The notes under the pieces: generated by a model
Told to the model about the DNA's origin: nothing
The model's input: the letters and a program-made list of their open reading frames with translations, nothing else
Database searches by the model: none
Translations under genes and position numbers: made by a program
Part shown: one piece after another, positions 7,456 through 15,960 of the stretch
How the letters are laid out: each line of letters opens with the position of its first letter
Numbering within the stretch: the stretch's first letter is position 1
Source of the DNA: an uncultured Duganella sp.
GTDB lineage: Bacteria > Pseudomonadota > Gammaproteobacteria > Burkholderiales > Burkholderiaceae
Length of the DNA: 33,587 nucleotides
Reading direction: 5' to 3'
Assembly: GCA_946482335.1 (NCBI GenBank)
Contig: CAMLRG010000039.1
Location: forward strand, 1-33,587

Positions 7456-8337
7456 ATGGAATACGTGAACACCGACCGCTTGCGCATCGCCTTCCGCCAG
7501 CATGGCGACATGCAGGGCGAGCCGATCTTCCTGCTGCACGGCTGGCCGGATGATATGCACACCTGGGATGGCGTGCTGCCCACCCTGGCCGATGCCGGCT
7601 ACCGGCTGATCGTCCCCAGCCTGCGCGGTTTCGGCGAGACGCGCTTCCTCGATCCCGCCACGCCGCGCAGCGGGCAACTGGCTGCCCTCGCCCAGGATTT
7701 GCTGGACCTGGCGACGGCGCTGGGCATCGAACGCTTCAACGTGGTGGGACACGACTGGGGTGCCCGCGCCGCCTACAACGCCGCGCTGCTGGCGCCCGAA
7801 CGGGTGCTGCGCTGCATGGCGCTGTCGGTGGGCTGGGGCACCAACGATCCCGGCCAGGCACTAAGCCTGTACCAGGCCCGCAATTACTGGTACCAGTGGT
7901 ACCTGTCCACCGACCGTGGCGCCGAAGCCCTGCGCAAGGATAGGCGCGAGTTCGCACTGCTGCTGTGGCGCACCTGGTCTCCATCCTGGCATTTCAGCGA
8001 AGGCGCGTTCCACGACACGATGCACGCCTGGGATAACCCCGACTGGGTGGACATTTCCGTCCATTCCTACCGCCACCGCTGGGGCCTGGCCTTCCCCGAT
8101 CCGTATTACGCGCTGCAGGAAGGCCGCTTGCGGCACGAATCGGTGATCAGCGTGCCGACGCTGGCCCTGCACGGCAGCGAAGACGGCGCCAACACGCCGC
8201 AAAGCTCCGAACACAAGGAACACTTGTTCAGCGGCCCCTATCACCGGGTGCTGCTGGCCGGCGTCGGGCACTTCCCGCAGCGCGAGCATCCGGACGCAGT
8301 GGCCGAGGCCCTGCTGGCGTGGCTGCAGCGCGGCTAG
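7456..8337 (+). CDS. Alpha/beta hydrolase, epoxide-hydrolase-like
   Basis: This 293-residue cytosolic enzyme has the alpha/beta hydrolase fold. The oxyanion motif HGWP is at 28-31. The nucleophile elbow GHDWG puts an aspartate (Asp100) at the nucleophile position, as in epoxide hydrolases and haloalkane dehalogenases rather than serine esterases. Probable acid and base are Asp243 (GSEDGAN) and His272 (GVGHFPQREHP). A cap domain rich in Trp and Tyr (about 130-215) includes YWYQWYL, and its tyrosines could activate an epoxide. AGGAGG lies 5-6 bases before the ATG. Its stop shares the CTAG tetranucleotide with the convergent tupA stop. The natural substrate is unknown. Confidence 0.87.
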   Translation: MEYVNTDRLRIAFRQHGDMQGEPIFLLHGWPDDMHTWDGVLPTLADAGYRLIVPSLRGFGETRFLDPATPRSGQLAALAQDLLDLATALGIERFNVVGHDWGARAAYNAALLAPERVLRCMALSVGWGTNDPGQALSLYQARNYWYQWYLSTDRGAEALRKDRREFALLLWRTWSPSWHFSEGAFHDTMHAWDNPDWVDISVHSYRHRWGLAFPDPYYALQEGRLRHESVISVPTLALHGSEDGANTPQSSEHKEHLFSGPYHRVLLAGVGHFPQREHPDAVAEALLAWLQRG

Positions 8338-9140
8338 CGGGCCTTTGCGCTCGGGAAGAACAACTGCTGCCCGCCGGGGCGGAATTGCGCGATGCGCGCC
8401 TGCCCTTCCGGCGACGTGATCCACTCGATCAGCAGGCGCGCTCCCTGGTAGTTCACGCCTGCGTGCCGGGCCGGATTGGTGGCGATGATGCCGTAAGGGT
8501 TGAACATGCGCTGGTCGCCTTCCACCATCAGCGCCAGCCCGGTCTTGGCCTGGTACGCGCCATAGGTGGCGCGGTCGGTCAGCGTATAGCCACCCATTTC
8601 GGCCGCCATATTCAGCACCTCGCCCATGCCCAGGCCTGCCGAGACGTATTGCGCGCCGGCGGGCTGGCTGCCGGCCAGCTTCCAGTAGGCCTTCTCCATG
8701 ATGTCGGTTCCCGAATTGTCGCCGCGCGAAATGAATCTCGCCGGGCCGGCGGCCAGCTTGCGGAAGGCCGCCAGCACGTCCTTGCCGCCCTTGATGCCGG
8801 CAGGGTCGCCCGCCGGGCCGACCACGATGAAATCGTTATACATCACGTCGCGGCGGTCGATGCCCCAGCCCTCGGCGACGAACTTGTCTTCCGCCGCGCG
8901 CGCGTGCACCAGGGTCACGTCCACGTCGCCGTTCTTCGACAGCTCAAGCGCCTTGCCGGTGCCGACCGAAATGACGTGCACCTTGCTGCTGGTCCTGGCC
9001 TCGAAGACCGGCAACAGGTAGGTCAGCAAGCCCGAGTTTTCGGTGCTGGTGGTGGTCGACAGGCGGATGACCTGTTGCGCTTGCGCCGCATGGGCAAGCA
9101 GCAAAGCGGCGGCAAATGCAAGCAGGCAGCGGGACATCAT
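8334..9140 (-). CDS. tupA: Tungstate-type ABC transporter substrate-binding protein TupA
   Basis: This 268-residue periplasmic binding protein captures the oxyanion for import. A signal peptide (about 1-22, ending AHAAQA) precedes the TTTS motif at 29-32 within LSTTTSTENSG, which is characteristic of TupA proteins and contributes to tungstate binding. SRGDNSGTD (about 140) and GMGEVLNMAAE (about 172) are further family blocks. Tungstate is favoured over molybdate because ModA-type proteins lack the TTTS block, but selectivity cannot be proved from sequence. The tupC stop overlaps its ATGATG start. It is the last gene of the formate dehydrogenase operon and ends against the convergent hydrolase gene. 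Confidence 0.88.
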   Translation of the reverse strand: MMSRCLLAFAAALLLAHAAQAQQVIRLSTTTSTENSGLLTYLLPVFEARTSSKVHVISVGTGKALELSKNGDVDVTLVHARAAEDKFVAEGWGIDRRDVMYNDFIVVGPAGDPAGIKGGKDVLAAFRKLAAGPARFISRGDNSGTDIMEKAYWKLAGSQPAGAQYVSAGLGMGEVLNMAAEMGGYTLTDRATYGAYQAKTGLALMVEGDQRMFNPYGIIATNPARHAGVNYQGARLLIEWITSPEGQARIAQFRPGGQQLFFPSAKAR

Positions 9141-9790
9141 CTCTCCTCAATCCGGCCCTCGCGCAGCTTCAGGCGCCGCACGTCGGGCAGGTTGATCAAG
9201 TCACGGTCGTGGCAGGCCATGACGACAGTGCTGCCCGCATGGGTCAGCGATGGGATCAGTGCCAATACCTGCTCGCGCGCCTCGCCATCGAGGCTGGACG
9301 TGGGCTCGTCGAGCAGCAGCAAGCGCGGTTGCAGCACTTTGGCGCGCGCCAGCGCAACGCGCTGTTTCTCACCGCCTGACAAGGTGGACGGCCGGCTGGC
9401 GCGTAAATGCTGCACGCCGGCCCAGTGCATCGCCTCTTCCACCACGCGCGCCGATTCGCTGCGCGGCATGCCGCGCGCATGCAGGCCGTAAGCGATATTG
9501 CCGGCCACGCTGGTCGAAAACATGACGGGATGCTGGTGCACATAAACGATGTCGCGGCGCAGCGCTGCCGGATAGGGTTCCAGCCGCACCGCCTGGCCCG
9601 CGAATTGCACACCTTCCGCATCGGCGGGCGCCAGGCCGGCAAGCACGCGCAACAGCGTACTTTTCCCGGCGCCATTGATCCCGGTCAGCACGTAGGCCCG
9701 GCCTGCCTCCAGCGCGAATTGCCGCAGGTCGAACAGCAAGTGTTCCCCGTAGCGCTTGGTCAGGCGTGCGATTGACAGCATGGCCGTCAT
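9137..9790 (-). CDS. tupC: Tungstate-type ABC transporter ATP-binding protein TupC
   Basis: This 217-residue ATPase powers the importer from the cytosolic face. Walker A is GINGAGKST (37-45), the ABC signature is LSGGEKQR (137-144) and Walker B is LLLLDEP (157-163); the Q-loop lies around VHQHPVMF (84-91) and the H-loop is MACHDRD near the C terminus. It ends soon after the ATPase core, with no room for the regulatory C-terminal domain found in ModC. Its ATG overlaps the tupB stop (ATGA), and its stop overlaps the tupA start. Assignment to the tungstate system rests on neighbouring TupA. Confidence 0.9.
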   Translation of the reverse strand: MTAMLSIARLTKRYGEHLLFDLRQFALEAGRAYVLTGINGAGKSTLLRVLAGLAPADAEGVQFAGQAVRLEPYPAALRRDIVYVHQHPVMFSTSVAGNIAYGLHARGMPRSESARVVEEAMHWAGVQHLRASRPSTLSGGEKQRVALARAKVLQPRLLLLDEPTSSLDGEAREQVLALIPSLTHAGSTVVMACHDRDLINLPDVRRLKLREGRIEER

Positions 9791-10497
9791 CCCCTGCCCC
9801 GGGCCGCATGGGCATCGCCCTGCAGCACCATCATGGCCCCGTTCATCGCCAGCGCGATGGCCACCAGCACCACGCCCAGCGCTATGCCTTGCGCGAACTC
9901 GCCTTTGCTGGTTTCCAGCGCGATAGCCGTGGTGATAGTGCGCGTCTCGCCGGCGATGTTCCCGCCCACCATCATCGCGCAGCCCACTTCGGAAATCACC
10001 CTGCCGAAGCCGCTGATGATGGCCGCCATCACGCCAAAGCGCACCTCATACAGCAGCGTCGCCATGACGCGCCACGGCGAGGCGCCGTGCGCGATGGCCG
10101 TTTCCGCGAAGCGCGGGTCGGCCGCCTGTACCGCCGCCAGGGTCAGCGCCAGCAACACGGGCAGCGCAATGACCACCTGGCCCGCCACGATGCCGGGCTG
10201 CGAGAACAGCCATTGCAGCCCGCCCATCGGGCCGTGGCGCGAGAGCATCATGTACAGCAGGAGCCCGATCAGCACCGTCGGCAGCGACAGCGCCGCCTGC
10301 ACCAGCCAGATCACCACGCGCCGGCCGCGGAAGCGCGTCATCGCGACGGCATAGCCGCCCAGCACCGCGAACGGCGTGGCGATCAGCAACCCCAGCACGC
10401 TGGTGCTGATGGAAATCCACACGATCCGCCACAGCACGGGGTCGCCGTTGAACAGCAATCCAAACGCACCGCGCACCGCTTCCAGCAGCCCCGCCAT
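9787..10497 (-). CDS. tupB: Tungstate-type ABC transporter permease TupB
   Basis: This 236-residue inner-membrane protein has about five or six hydrophobic helices (first about 23-45: VWISISTSVLGLLIATPFAV) and forms the import channel with TupC. The EAA-type coupling loop that docks the ATPase lies around FAETAIAHGASPWRVMATLLYEV (about 130-155). The start at 10497 is chosen because it lies two bases after the fdhD stop and gives the usual TupB length; upstream in-frame sequence is fdhD in another frame. The context fdhD-tupB-tupC-tupA ties the transporter to formate dehydrogenase maturation. Confidence 0.9.
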   Translation of the reverse strand: MAGLLEAVRGAFGLLFNGDPVLWRIVWISISTSVLGLLIATPFAVLGGYAVAMTRFRGRRVVIWLVQAALSLPTVLIGLLLYMMLSRHGPMGGLQWLFSQPGIVAGQVVIALPVLLALTLAAVQAADPRFAETAIAHGASPWRVMATLLYEVRFGVMAAIISGFGRVISEVGCAMMVGGNIAGETRTITTAIALETSKGEFAQGIALGVVLVAIALAMNGAMMVLQGDAHAARGRG

Positions 10498-10499
10498 CG

Positions 10500-11387
10500 T
10501 CACGCCTCCCGGCACAGCCCCTGGCCCATGGCGTCGGGCACCACGCCGCCCGGCCGCGGTGGCTGGGCCGCCAGTTCGGGCTCCGGGACCAGGCGCTCGG
10601 GGCACGTCAGCAACAGGAAATGGCGGCCGCTGCAGCGCGCCAGCAAGGTCATGCCGAGGCGGCTGGCGACGCCATGCCCCATTTGGGTCGTGCCGGAGCG
10701 CGAGAGCAGGAAGGGAATCGCCATCTGCGCCCCTTTGATCACCATTTCCGACGTCAGCCGTCCGGTGGTGTAAAAGACCTTGTCGGCGCCATCCACCCCA
10801 TCCAGCCACATCTTGCCGGCAATGGCGTCGACCGCATTGTGGCGCCCCACGTCTTCCACGAAGTACAGCAGCTCGCCGTCGCGCGAGAACAGCGCGCAGC
10901 CGTGCACCGATCCGGCCTGCTTGTAGATCGATTGCAGGCCGCGCACGGTATCGACGATGCGGTACACGGCGCCCTGGCGCAGCCGCGCCGCGGGCGCCAG
11001 GACGATGTCGTCCACCTCTTCCATCAAGTCGCCGAACACCGAGCCCTGCCCGCAGCCGGTGGTGACCACCTTGCGCGCCGTGCGCCGTTCGATATCGGCC
11101 ACGCCGCCGCGCGTTCTCACCGCCGCCGCGCCGACCGTCCAGTCGACGTGGACCGACACCACTTCCTCCAGCGAGCGTACCAGCCGCTGGTTACGCAAGT
11201 AGCCCAGCACCAGCGCTTCCGGCGCGCCGCCCAGCGTCATCAGGGTCACCAGCTCGCGCTTGTCCACGTACACCGTCAGCGGGCGCTCGGCGGGGATGTG
11301 GATCAGCGACCGGCGACCCTTTTCGTCGAGCGCTTCGACCTCCTGCGTCAACGGTACGCTGGCCTGTGTCATCTCCGGTAGTTTCAT
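10500..11387 (-). CDS. fdhD: Formate dehydrogenase accessory sulfurtransferase FdhD
   Basis: This 295-residue cytosolic protein transfers sulfur to the bis-MGD cofactor of formate dehydrogenase; without that sulfido ligand the enzyme is inactive. Family blocks are EERPLTVYV-like (HIPAERPLTVYVDKRE), TTGCGQG with the conserved Cys112, and VEDVGRHNAVDAIAG plus TTGRLTSEMVIKGAQM, which bind the cofactor. In E. coli FdhD the loop is CxxC; here the second cysteine is replaced (CGQG), leaving one loop cysteine, a variant that should still carry a persulfide. It overlaps the alpha-subunit stop by ATGA and is followed by tupB after two bases. A tail of about 25 residues rich in Pro and Gly ends the protein. 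Confidence 0.95.
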   Translation of the reverse strand: MKLPEMTQASVPLTQEVEALDEKGRRSLIHIPAERPLTVYVDKRELVTLMTLGGAPEALVLGYLRNQRLVRSLEEVVSVHVDWTVGAAAVRTRGGVADIERRTARKVVTTGCGQGSVFGDLMEEVDDIVLAPAARLRQGAVYRIVDTVRGLQSIYKQAGSVHGCALFSRDGELLYFVEDVGRHNAVDAIAGKMWLDGVDGADKVFYTTGRLTSEMVIKGAQMAIPFLLSRSGTTQMGHGVASRLGMTLLARCSGRHFLLLTCPERLVPEPELAAQPPRPGGVVPDAMGQGLCREA

Positions 11388-14167
11388 GCGCCTGCCGCCT
11401 CCATTGCCTTGCCGCCGCCAAAACTGGACTGGGCCTCGACTTCGCCGCCCAGCGTCACTTTCACCGCACAGTACTTGAATTCCGGAATCTTGCCAAACGG
11501 GTCGAGCGCCGGATTGGTCAGCTTGTTGATCGCCGCCTCGTAATAGCAGAACGGGACGAACACGGCGCCGCGCGGCGAGCTGTCGTCGGCGCGCGCGTAC
11601 AGCGCGACTTGGCCGCGCCGCGAAGCCACGGTCACCACGTCGCCGGGCTGGCCGCCCAGCGCCGCCAGGTCGAGCGGGTGCACCAGCGCCACCGGATCCG
11701 GCTCGATCGCGTCCAGCACCGCCGTGCGGCGCGTCATGCTGCCGGTGTGCCAGTGTTCCAGCTGGCGGCCGGTGATCAGCACCATCGGGTAGTCGGCATC
11801 GGGCCGTTCGTTGGCGGGAATGATGTCGGCCGGTACGAAGCGCGCCCGGCCCGATTCGCGCGGGAAGGATTCGGTAAACACCACCGGCGTGCCCGGATCG
11901 CCTTCCGCATGGCAGGGATAGGTGACGGCATGATCACGCTCCAGGCGCTCCCACGTGATGCCGGCGATGCTGGGCATCACTTGCCGCATTTCGGCAAACA
12001 CGTCGACCGCGCCGCCGTACTGCCAGTCCAGCCCCAGCCGCTGCGCGACCTGCTGGATGATCCACAAGTCCTGACGCGCTTCGCCCGGCGGCTGCAGCGC
12101 CTGACGGCCAAGCTGCACCAGCCGGTCGGTGTTGGTGAAGCTGCCGGTCTTTTCGGGGAAGGCGCTGGCGGGCAGGATCACGTCGGCCAGGTAAGCCGTC
12201 TCGGTAAGGAAGATGTCCTGCACCACCAGGTGTTCCAGCGCCGCCAGTGCCGCGCGCGCGTGGTTGGCGTCGGGGTCGGACATGGCGGGGTTCTCGCCCA
12301 TGATGTACATGCCCTTGACCTGTCCGGCCAGGGCGGCATCCATCACTTCCACCACGGTCAGGCCGGGCTTGTCGTCCAGCGTGCCGGGCGCCAGGCCCCA
12401 GGCGCGTTCGAAGCGGGCCTGGGCGGCGGGCTCGGTCACGCGCTGGTAATCGGGGTACATCATGGGGATCAGCCCCGCGTCCGATGCGCCCTGCACATTG
12501 TTCTGGCCGCGCAGCGGGTGCAGGCCGGTGCCGGGACGACCGATCTGCCCGGTCATCAGCGACAGTGCGATCAGGCAGCGCGCATTGTCGGTGCCGTGCA
12601 CGTGCTGCGAGATGCCCATGCCCCACAGGATCATCGATGCGCGGGACGTGGCGTACAGCCGCGCCACTTCGCGGATCGTGCCGGCCTCGATGCCGCACAG
12701 CGGCGCCATCGCTTCCGGGCTGTAGCCGGCCACATTTTCGGCCAAGGCTTCGTAGCCGGTGGTGCGGCTGTCAATGAAGGCCTGGTTGACCAGCCCTTCG
12801 GTCACGATCACGTGCATCATCGCATTCAGCAGCGCGACATCGGTGTCGGGCTTGAATTGCAGGAAGCGGTGGGCAATGCGCGACAGCTCCGAACGGCGCG
12901 GGTCGCACACCACCAGCCGGGTGCCCCGGCTCACGGCATTCTTGATCCAGGTCGCGGCGACCGGGTGGTTGACGGCCGGGTTGGCGCCGATCAGGAACAC
13001 CACCTCGGCCTGCATCACGTCCTTCACCGGGTTCGAGACCCCCCCCGACCCGATCCCTTCCAGCAGTGCCGCCACCGACGAGGCGTGGCACAGCCGGGTG
13101 CAGTGGTCGACGTTGTTGCTGCCAAAGCCGGTGCGCACCAGTTTCTGGAACAGGTAGGCTTCCTCGTTGCTGCCCTTGGCCGAACCGAAACCGGCCAGGG
13201 CGCGCGGCCCGTGCGTGTCGCGGATCGCGGCCAGCTTGCCACCCGCCAGCGCCAGCGCTTCCTCCCAGCTCGCCTCGCGGAACACTTCATGCATCCGCTC
13301 CGGATCCATCGTGAAGCCGCCCGATTTCGGCGGCGCGTCGGCGCGCCGCACCAGCGGCCTGGTGAGCCGATGCGGGTGGTGGGCGTAGTCGAAGCCGTAA
13401 CGCCCCTTCACGCACAGCCTGCCGCGGTTGGCCGGGCCGTCGCGGCCCTCGACGAACAGGATCCGGTTGTCCTTCACGTTGTAGGTCAGCTGGCAGCCAA
13501 CCCCACAGTAAGGACAGACCGAATCGACGCGTTTGTCCGGCACCACCAGTGCCGCGCCGCGCGCCGGCATCAGGGCGCCGGTGGGACAAGCCTGCACGCA
13601 TTCGCCGCAGGCGACACAGGTGGACGCGCCCATCGGGTCGTCCATGTCGAAGACGATCTTTTCGTGCTCGCCACGCCCGGCCAGGCCGATCACGTCGTTC
13701 ATCTGTTCGTCGCGGCAGGCGCGCAGGCAGCGCGTGCACTGGATGCAGGCGTCGAGGTTGACGGCAATGGCGGCGTGCGACAGGTCGCGTGGCGGCTGGC
13801 CGCGGCTGGTGAAACGCGGTTTGCCGACCGCCAGCCGCGCCGCCCAGTGCTCAAGCTCATTGTGGCGCGTATGGCCCTGCTCCGGCATATCGGCCAGCAA
13901 GAGTTCCAGCACCATCTTTTGCGCCGCGCGTGCGCGCGGGCTGTCGGTATGCACCTTCATCCCTTGCGCCGGGAAGCGGCAGCAGGACGGTGCGAGCACG
14001 CGCTCGCCGTCGATCTCCACCATGCATGCGCGGCAATTGCCGGCGGCGGCCATGCCGTCCTTGTAGCACAGGTGCGGGACCTCGATGCCTTCACGGCGCG
14101 CCGCCTGCAGCAGCGTTTCGCCCGCCGCCGCCTGCACCGGGCGTCCGTTGAGTTCGAAGTCCACCAT
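11384..14167 (-). CDS. fdhF: Formate dehydrogenase alpha (catalytic) subunit, NAD-linked
   Basis: This 927-residue subunit oxidises formate to CO2 at a bis-MGD molybdenum or tungsten centre. In order: a [2Fe-2S] ferredoxin domain (Cys34, 45, 48, 62), a double [4Fe-4S] domain (Cys141, 144, 147, 151 and 184, 187, 190, 194), the metal-proximal [4Fe-4S] set (Cys218, 221, 225, 252), then the bis-MGD domains to the end. Cys360-His361 (RLCHASS) is the metal ligand and partner histidine; this is a cysteine enzyme, not a selenocysteine one. The His-Cys3 cluster motif of NuoG and of many FdsA proteins is absent around residues 91-108. The ATG at 14167 is preferred over the GTG at 14170, with AGGTG 5 bases upstream. 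It overlaps the beta-subunit stop. Confidence 0.94.
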   Translation of the reverse strand: MVDFELNGRPVQAAAGETLLQAARREGIEVPHLCYKDGMAAAGNCRACMVEIDGERVLAPSCCRFPAQGMKVHTDSPRARAAQKMVLELLLADMPEQGHTRHNELEHWAARLAVGKPRFTSRGQPPRDLSHAAIAVNLDACIQCTRCLRACRDEQMNDVIGLAGRGEHEKIVFDMDDPMGASTCVACGECVQACPTGALMPARGAALVVPDKRVDSVCPYCGVGCQLTYNVKDNRILFVEGRDGPANRGRLCVKGRYGFDYAHHPHRLTRPLVRRADAPPKSGGFTMDPERMHEVFREASWEEALALAGGKLAAIRDTHGPRALAGFGSAKGSNEEAYLFQKLVRTGFGSNNVDHCTRLCHASSVAALLEGIGSGGVSNPVKDVMQAEVVFLIGANPAVNHPVAATWIKNAVSRGTRLVVCDPRRSELSRIAHRFLQFKPDTDVALLNAMMHVIVTEGLVNQAFIDSRTTGYEALAENVAGYSPEAMAPLCGIEAGTIREVARLYATSRASMILWGMGISQHVHGTDNARCLIALSLMTGQIGRPGTGLHPLRGQNNVQGASDAGLIPMMYPDYQRVTEPAAQARFERAWGLAPGTLDDKPGLTVVEVMDAALAGQVKGMYIMGENPAMSDPDANHARAALAALEHLVVQDIFLTETAYLADVILPASAFPEKTGSFTNTDRLVQLGRQALQPPGEARQDLWIIQQVAQRLGLDWQYGGAVDVFAEMRQVMPSIAGITWERLERDHAVTYPCHAEGDPGTPVVFTESFPRESGRARFVPADIIPANERPDADYPMVLITGRQLEHWHTGSMTRRTAVLDAIEPDPVALVHPLDLAALGGQPGDVVTVASRRGQVALYARADDSSPRGAVFVPFCYYEAAINKLTNPALDPFGKIPEFKYCAVKVTLGGEVEAQSSFGGGKAMEAAGA

Positions 14168-15861
14168 CACGACACCTCGTGCGGGAAGTACTTCAGGACA
14201 CAGTCGACCGGATTGGGCGCCGCCTGGCCCAGGCCGCAGATCGATGCGTCACGCATGACTTGCGACAGTTCGCCCAGCAGGCCCGCATCCCATACCGCCT
14301 GTCCGAGCAGGCCGCTGGCCTTGGCGGTACCGGCGCGGCAAGGCGTGCATTGGCCGCACGATTCGTGGCGGAAGAAGCGCATCATATTGCTGGCGGCGCC
14401 GCGCGCGCTGTCCTGCTGCGACAACACGATGATGGCGGCCGAGCCGATGAAGCATCCATAGGGTTGCAGCGTGTCGAAGTCGAGGGGGATATCGTTCATG
14501 CTGGCGGGCAGGATGCCGCCGGATGCGCCGCCGGGCAGGTAGGCGTACAGTTGGTGGCCGTCCTGCATGCCGCCGCAGAATTCGTCAATCAATTCCTGCA
14601 CCGTGATGCCGGCTGGCGCCAGCTTGACGCCGGGCTCCCTGACGCGGCCGGACACGGAAAAGGAGCGCAAGCCTTTGCGGCCACGCCGGCCCTGGCCGGC
14701 GAACCAGGCCGCCCCGCGCGCCAGGATTTCCGGCACCCAGTACAGCGTTTCGAAATTGTGCTCCAGTGTCGGCCGCCCGAACAGCCCCACCTGCGCGACG
14801 TAGGGCGGCCGCAGGCGCGGCATACCGCGCCTGCCTTCGATCGATTCGATCATGGCCGATTCCTCGCCGCAGATATACGCCCCCGCGCCGCGCCGCAGGT
14901 GGATGCGCGGCACCCCGGCGCCCAGCTGCGCGAATTCCCGCTGCAGCAGCGTGCGGCAATCGTGGTATTCGTCGCGCAGGTAGACGTAGATCTCGTCGAT
15001 GCCCACGGCCCAGGCGGCAATCAGCATACCTTCGATGAACTGGCGCGGGTTGTGTTCGAGGTAGTAGCGGTCCTTGAAGGTGCCCGGTTCGCCCTCGTCG
15101 ATGTTGACCGCCATCAGGCGCGGCCCCGGCTCATTGCGCACGATGCGCCACTTGCGGCCGGCCGGAAAGCCCGCCCCGCCCAAGCCGCGCAAGCCGGCAT
15201 GCTCCAGTTCCGCGATCACCGCGTCCACCGTCCTGGCACCGGACAAACATTCGCCCAGCACCGTGAAGCCAAGCTCCGCATGGGCCGTCGCGCCGGGGCT
15301 TGGCGCACCAGCCGCCCCCGTGGCCGCCGCGGCGATAGGCGCAGCGGCGATGGCCGCCGACACCCGCTCCTCACTGGCGGGCGCAACCGCCTGCTGGCCG
15401 ACCAGCACCGCGGGCGCCTGGTCGCAGCGCCCGATGCACGACGCCGGCACCACCCTGACCTCCCGCCCCAGCAGCGCCGGCAAGCGCGCCAGCAGCGCCG
15501 CGCTGCCGGCCATTTCGCACGACAGGCCATCGCACACGCGCACCGTCACCGCGGGCGGCGCCAACGCGCCCTCGCGGACAATATCGAAATGATGGTAGAA
15601 GGAAGCGACCTCAAAGACTTCGACCTGCGCCAGCCGCAACTCGGCGGCCAGCGCGGCCAGGTGGGCCGCCGGCAGGCAGCCATAGGCATCCTGGATCAGG
15701 TGCAGAAACTCGATCAGCAAATCGCGCCTGCGCGGTGCATCGCCCAGCAAAGCCTGCACTTGCTGCAACGCAGCAGCATCGACTTGCCGGCCCTTGGGCC
15801 GCTGGCGTTTCCGTTCCCGGCTGGTATCGTGCACTGCAATAGGAATCATCGGCTGATCCAT
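14167..15861 (-). CDS. Formate dehydrogenase beta subunit, NuoE-NuoF fusion
   Basis: This 564-residue diaphorase subunit passes electrons from the alpha subunit to NAD+. Residues about 25-175 are a NuoE-like thioredoxin-fold domain with [2Fe-2S] ligands Cys110, 115, 142 and 146. An Ala/Gly-rich linker (about 168-195) joins it to a NuoF-like domain (about 200-564). There GLGGAGFPAGRKW, NIDEGEPGTFKDR and GAYICGEESAMIESIEG form the FMN and NADH sites, and Cys502, 505, 508 and 542 bind a [4Fe-4S] cluster. This one-chain layout matches the beta subunit of the Methylorubrum extorquens tungsten enzyme (FDH1) rather than the separate FdsG and FdsB of FdsABG enzymes. First gene of the operon. The first ATG (15861) has no clear Shine-Dalgarno sequence; a second is at 15849. 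Confidence 0.93.
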   Translation of the reverse strand: MDQPMIPIAVHDTSRERKRQRPKGRQVDAAALQQVQALLGDAPRRRDLLIEFLHLIQDAYGCLPAAHLAALAAELRLAQVEVFEVASFYHHFDIVREGALAPPAVTVRVCDGLSCEMAGSAALLARLPALLGREVRVVPASCIGRCDQAPAVLVGQQAVAPASEERVSAAIAAAPIAAAATGAAGAPSPGATAHAELGFTVLGECLSGARTVDAVIAELEHAGLRGLGGAGFPAGRKWRIVRNEPGPRLMAVNIDEGEPGTFKDRYYLEHNPRQFIEGMLIAAWAVGIDEIYVYLRDEYHDCRTLLQREFAQLGAGVPRIHLRRGAGAYICGEESAMIESIEGRRGMPRLRPPYVAQVGLFGRPTLEHNFETLYWVPEILARGAAWFAGQGRRGRKGLRSFSVSGRVREPGVKLAPAGITVQELIDEFCGGMQDGHQLYAYLPGGASGGILPASMNDIPLDFDTLQPYGCFIGSAAIIVLSQQDSARGAASNMMRFFRHESCGQCTPCRAGTAKASGLLGQAVWDAGLLGELSQVMRDASICGLGQAAPNPVDCVLKYFPHEVS

Positions 15862-15916
15862 CCCGCAAAATGGCGCTTGCTTACCTCAGGGTATCATGCG
15901 TAGCCCTGCGGCGGAA

Positions 15917-15934
15917 TATGTTAATTTCAACATA
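15917..15934. promoter_or_regulatory. Palindrome upstream of the formate dehydrogenase operon
   Basis: TATGTT and AACATA are perfect 6-base arms around AATTTC. The site lies in the 99-base divergent spacer, 56 bases before the beta-subunit start and 27 bases before the small membrane protein start. It contains a T-N11-A core, as LysR-type sites do, but no LysR gene is in the window, so the binding protein is unknown. Confidence 0.4.
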
Positions 15935-15960
15935 AGGATGCCACAGCGCGGAGGACAGCC

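Noticed and set aside
13086..13088. Possible selenocysteine at the formate dehydrogenase active site
   Set aside because: The codon for residue 360 on the minus strand is TGC, cysteine, so no UGA recoding is needed.
11366..14461. A 1031-codon open frame opposite the formate dehydrogenase alpha gene
   Set aside because: Its product is rich in His, Arg, Gln and Ala with no domain, and it mirrors a gene with all expected motifs. High third-position GC routinely opens the opposite strand.
15862..15960. Sigma-54 promoter for the formate dehydrogenase operon
   Set aside because: TGGCAT followed by TGTTG lacks the required GC at -12 with correct spacing.
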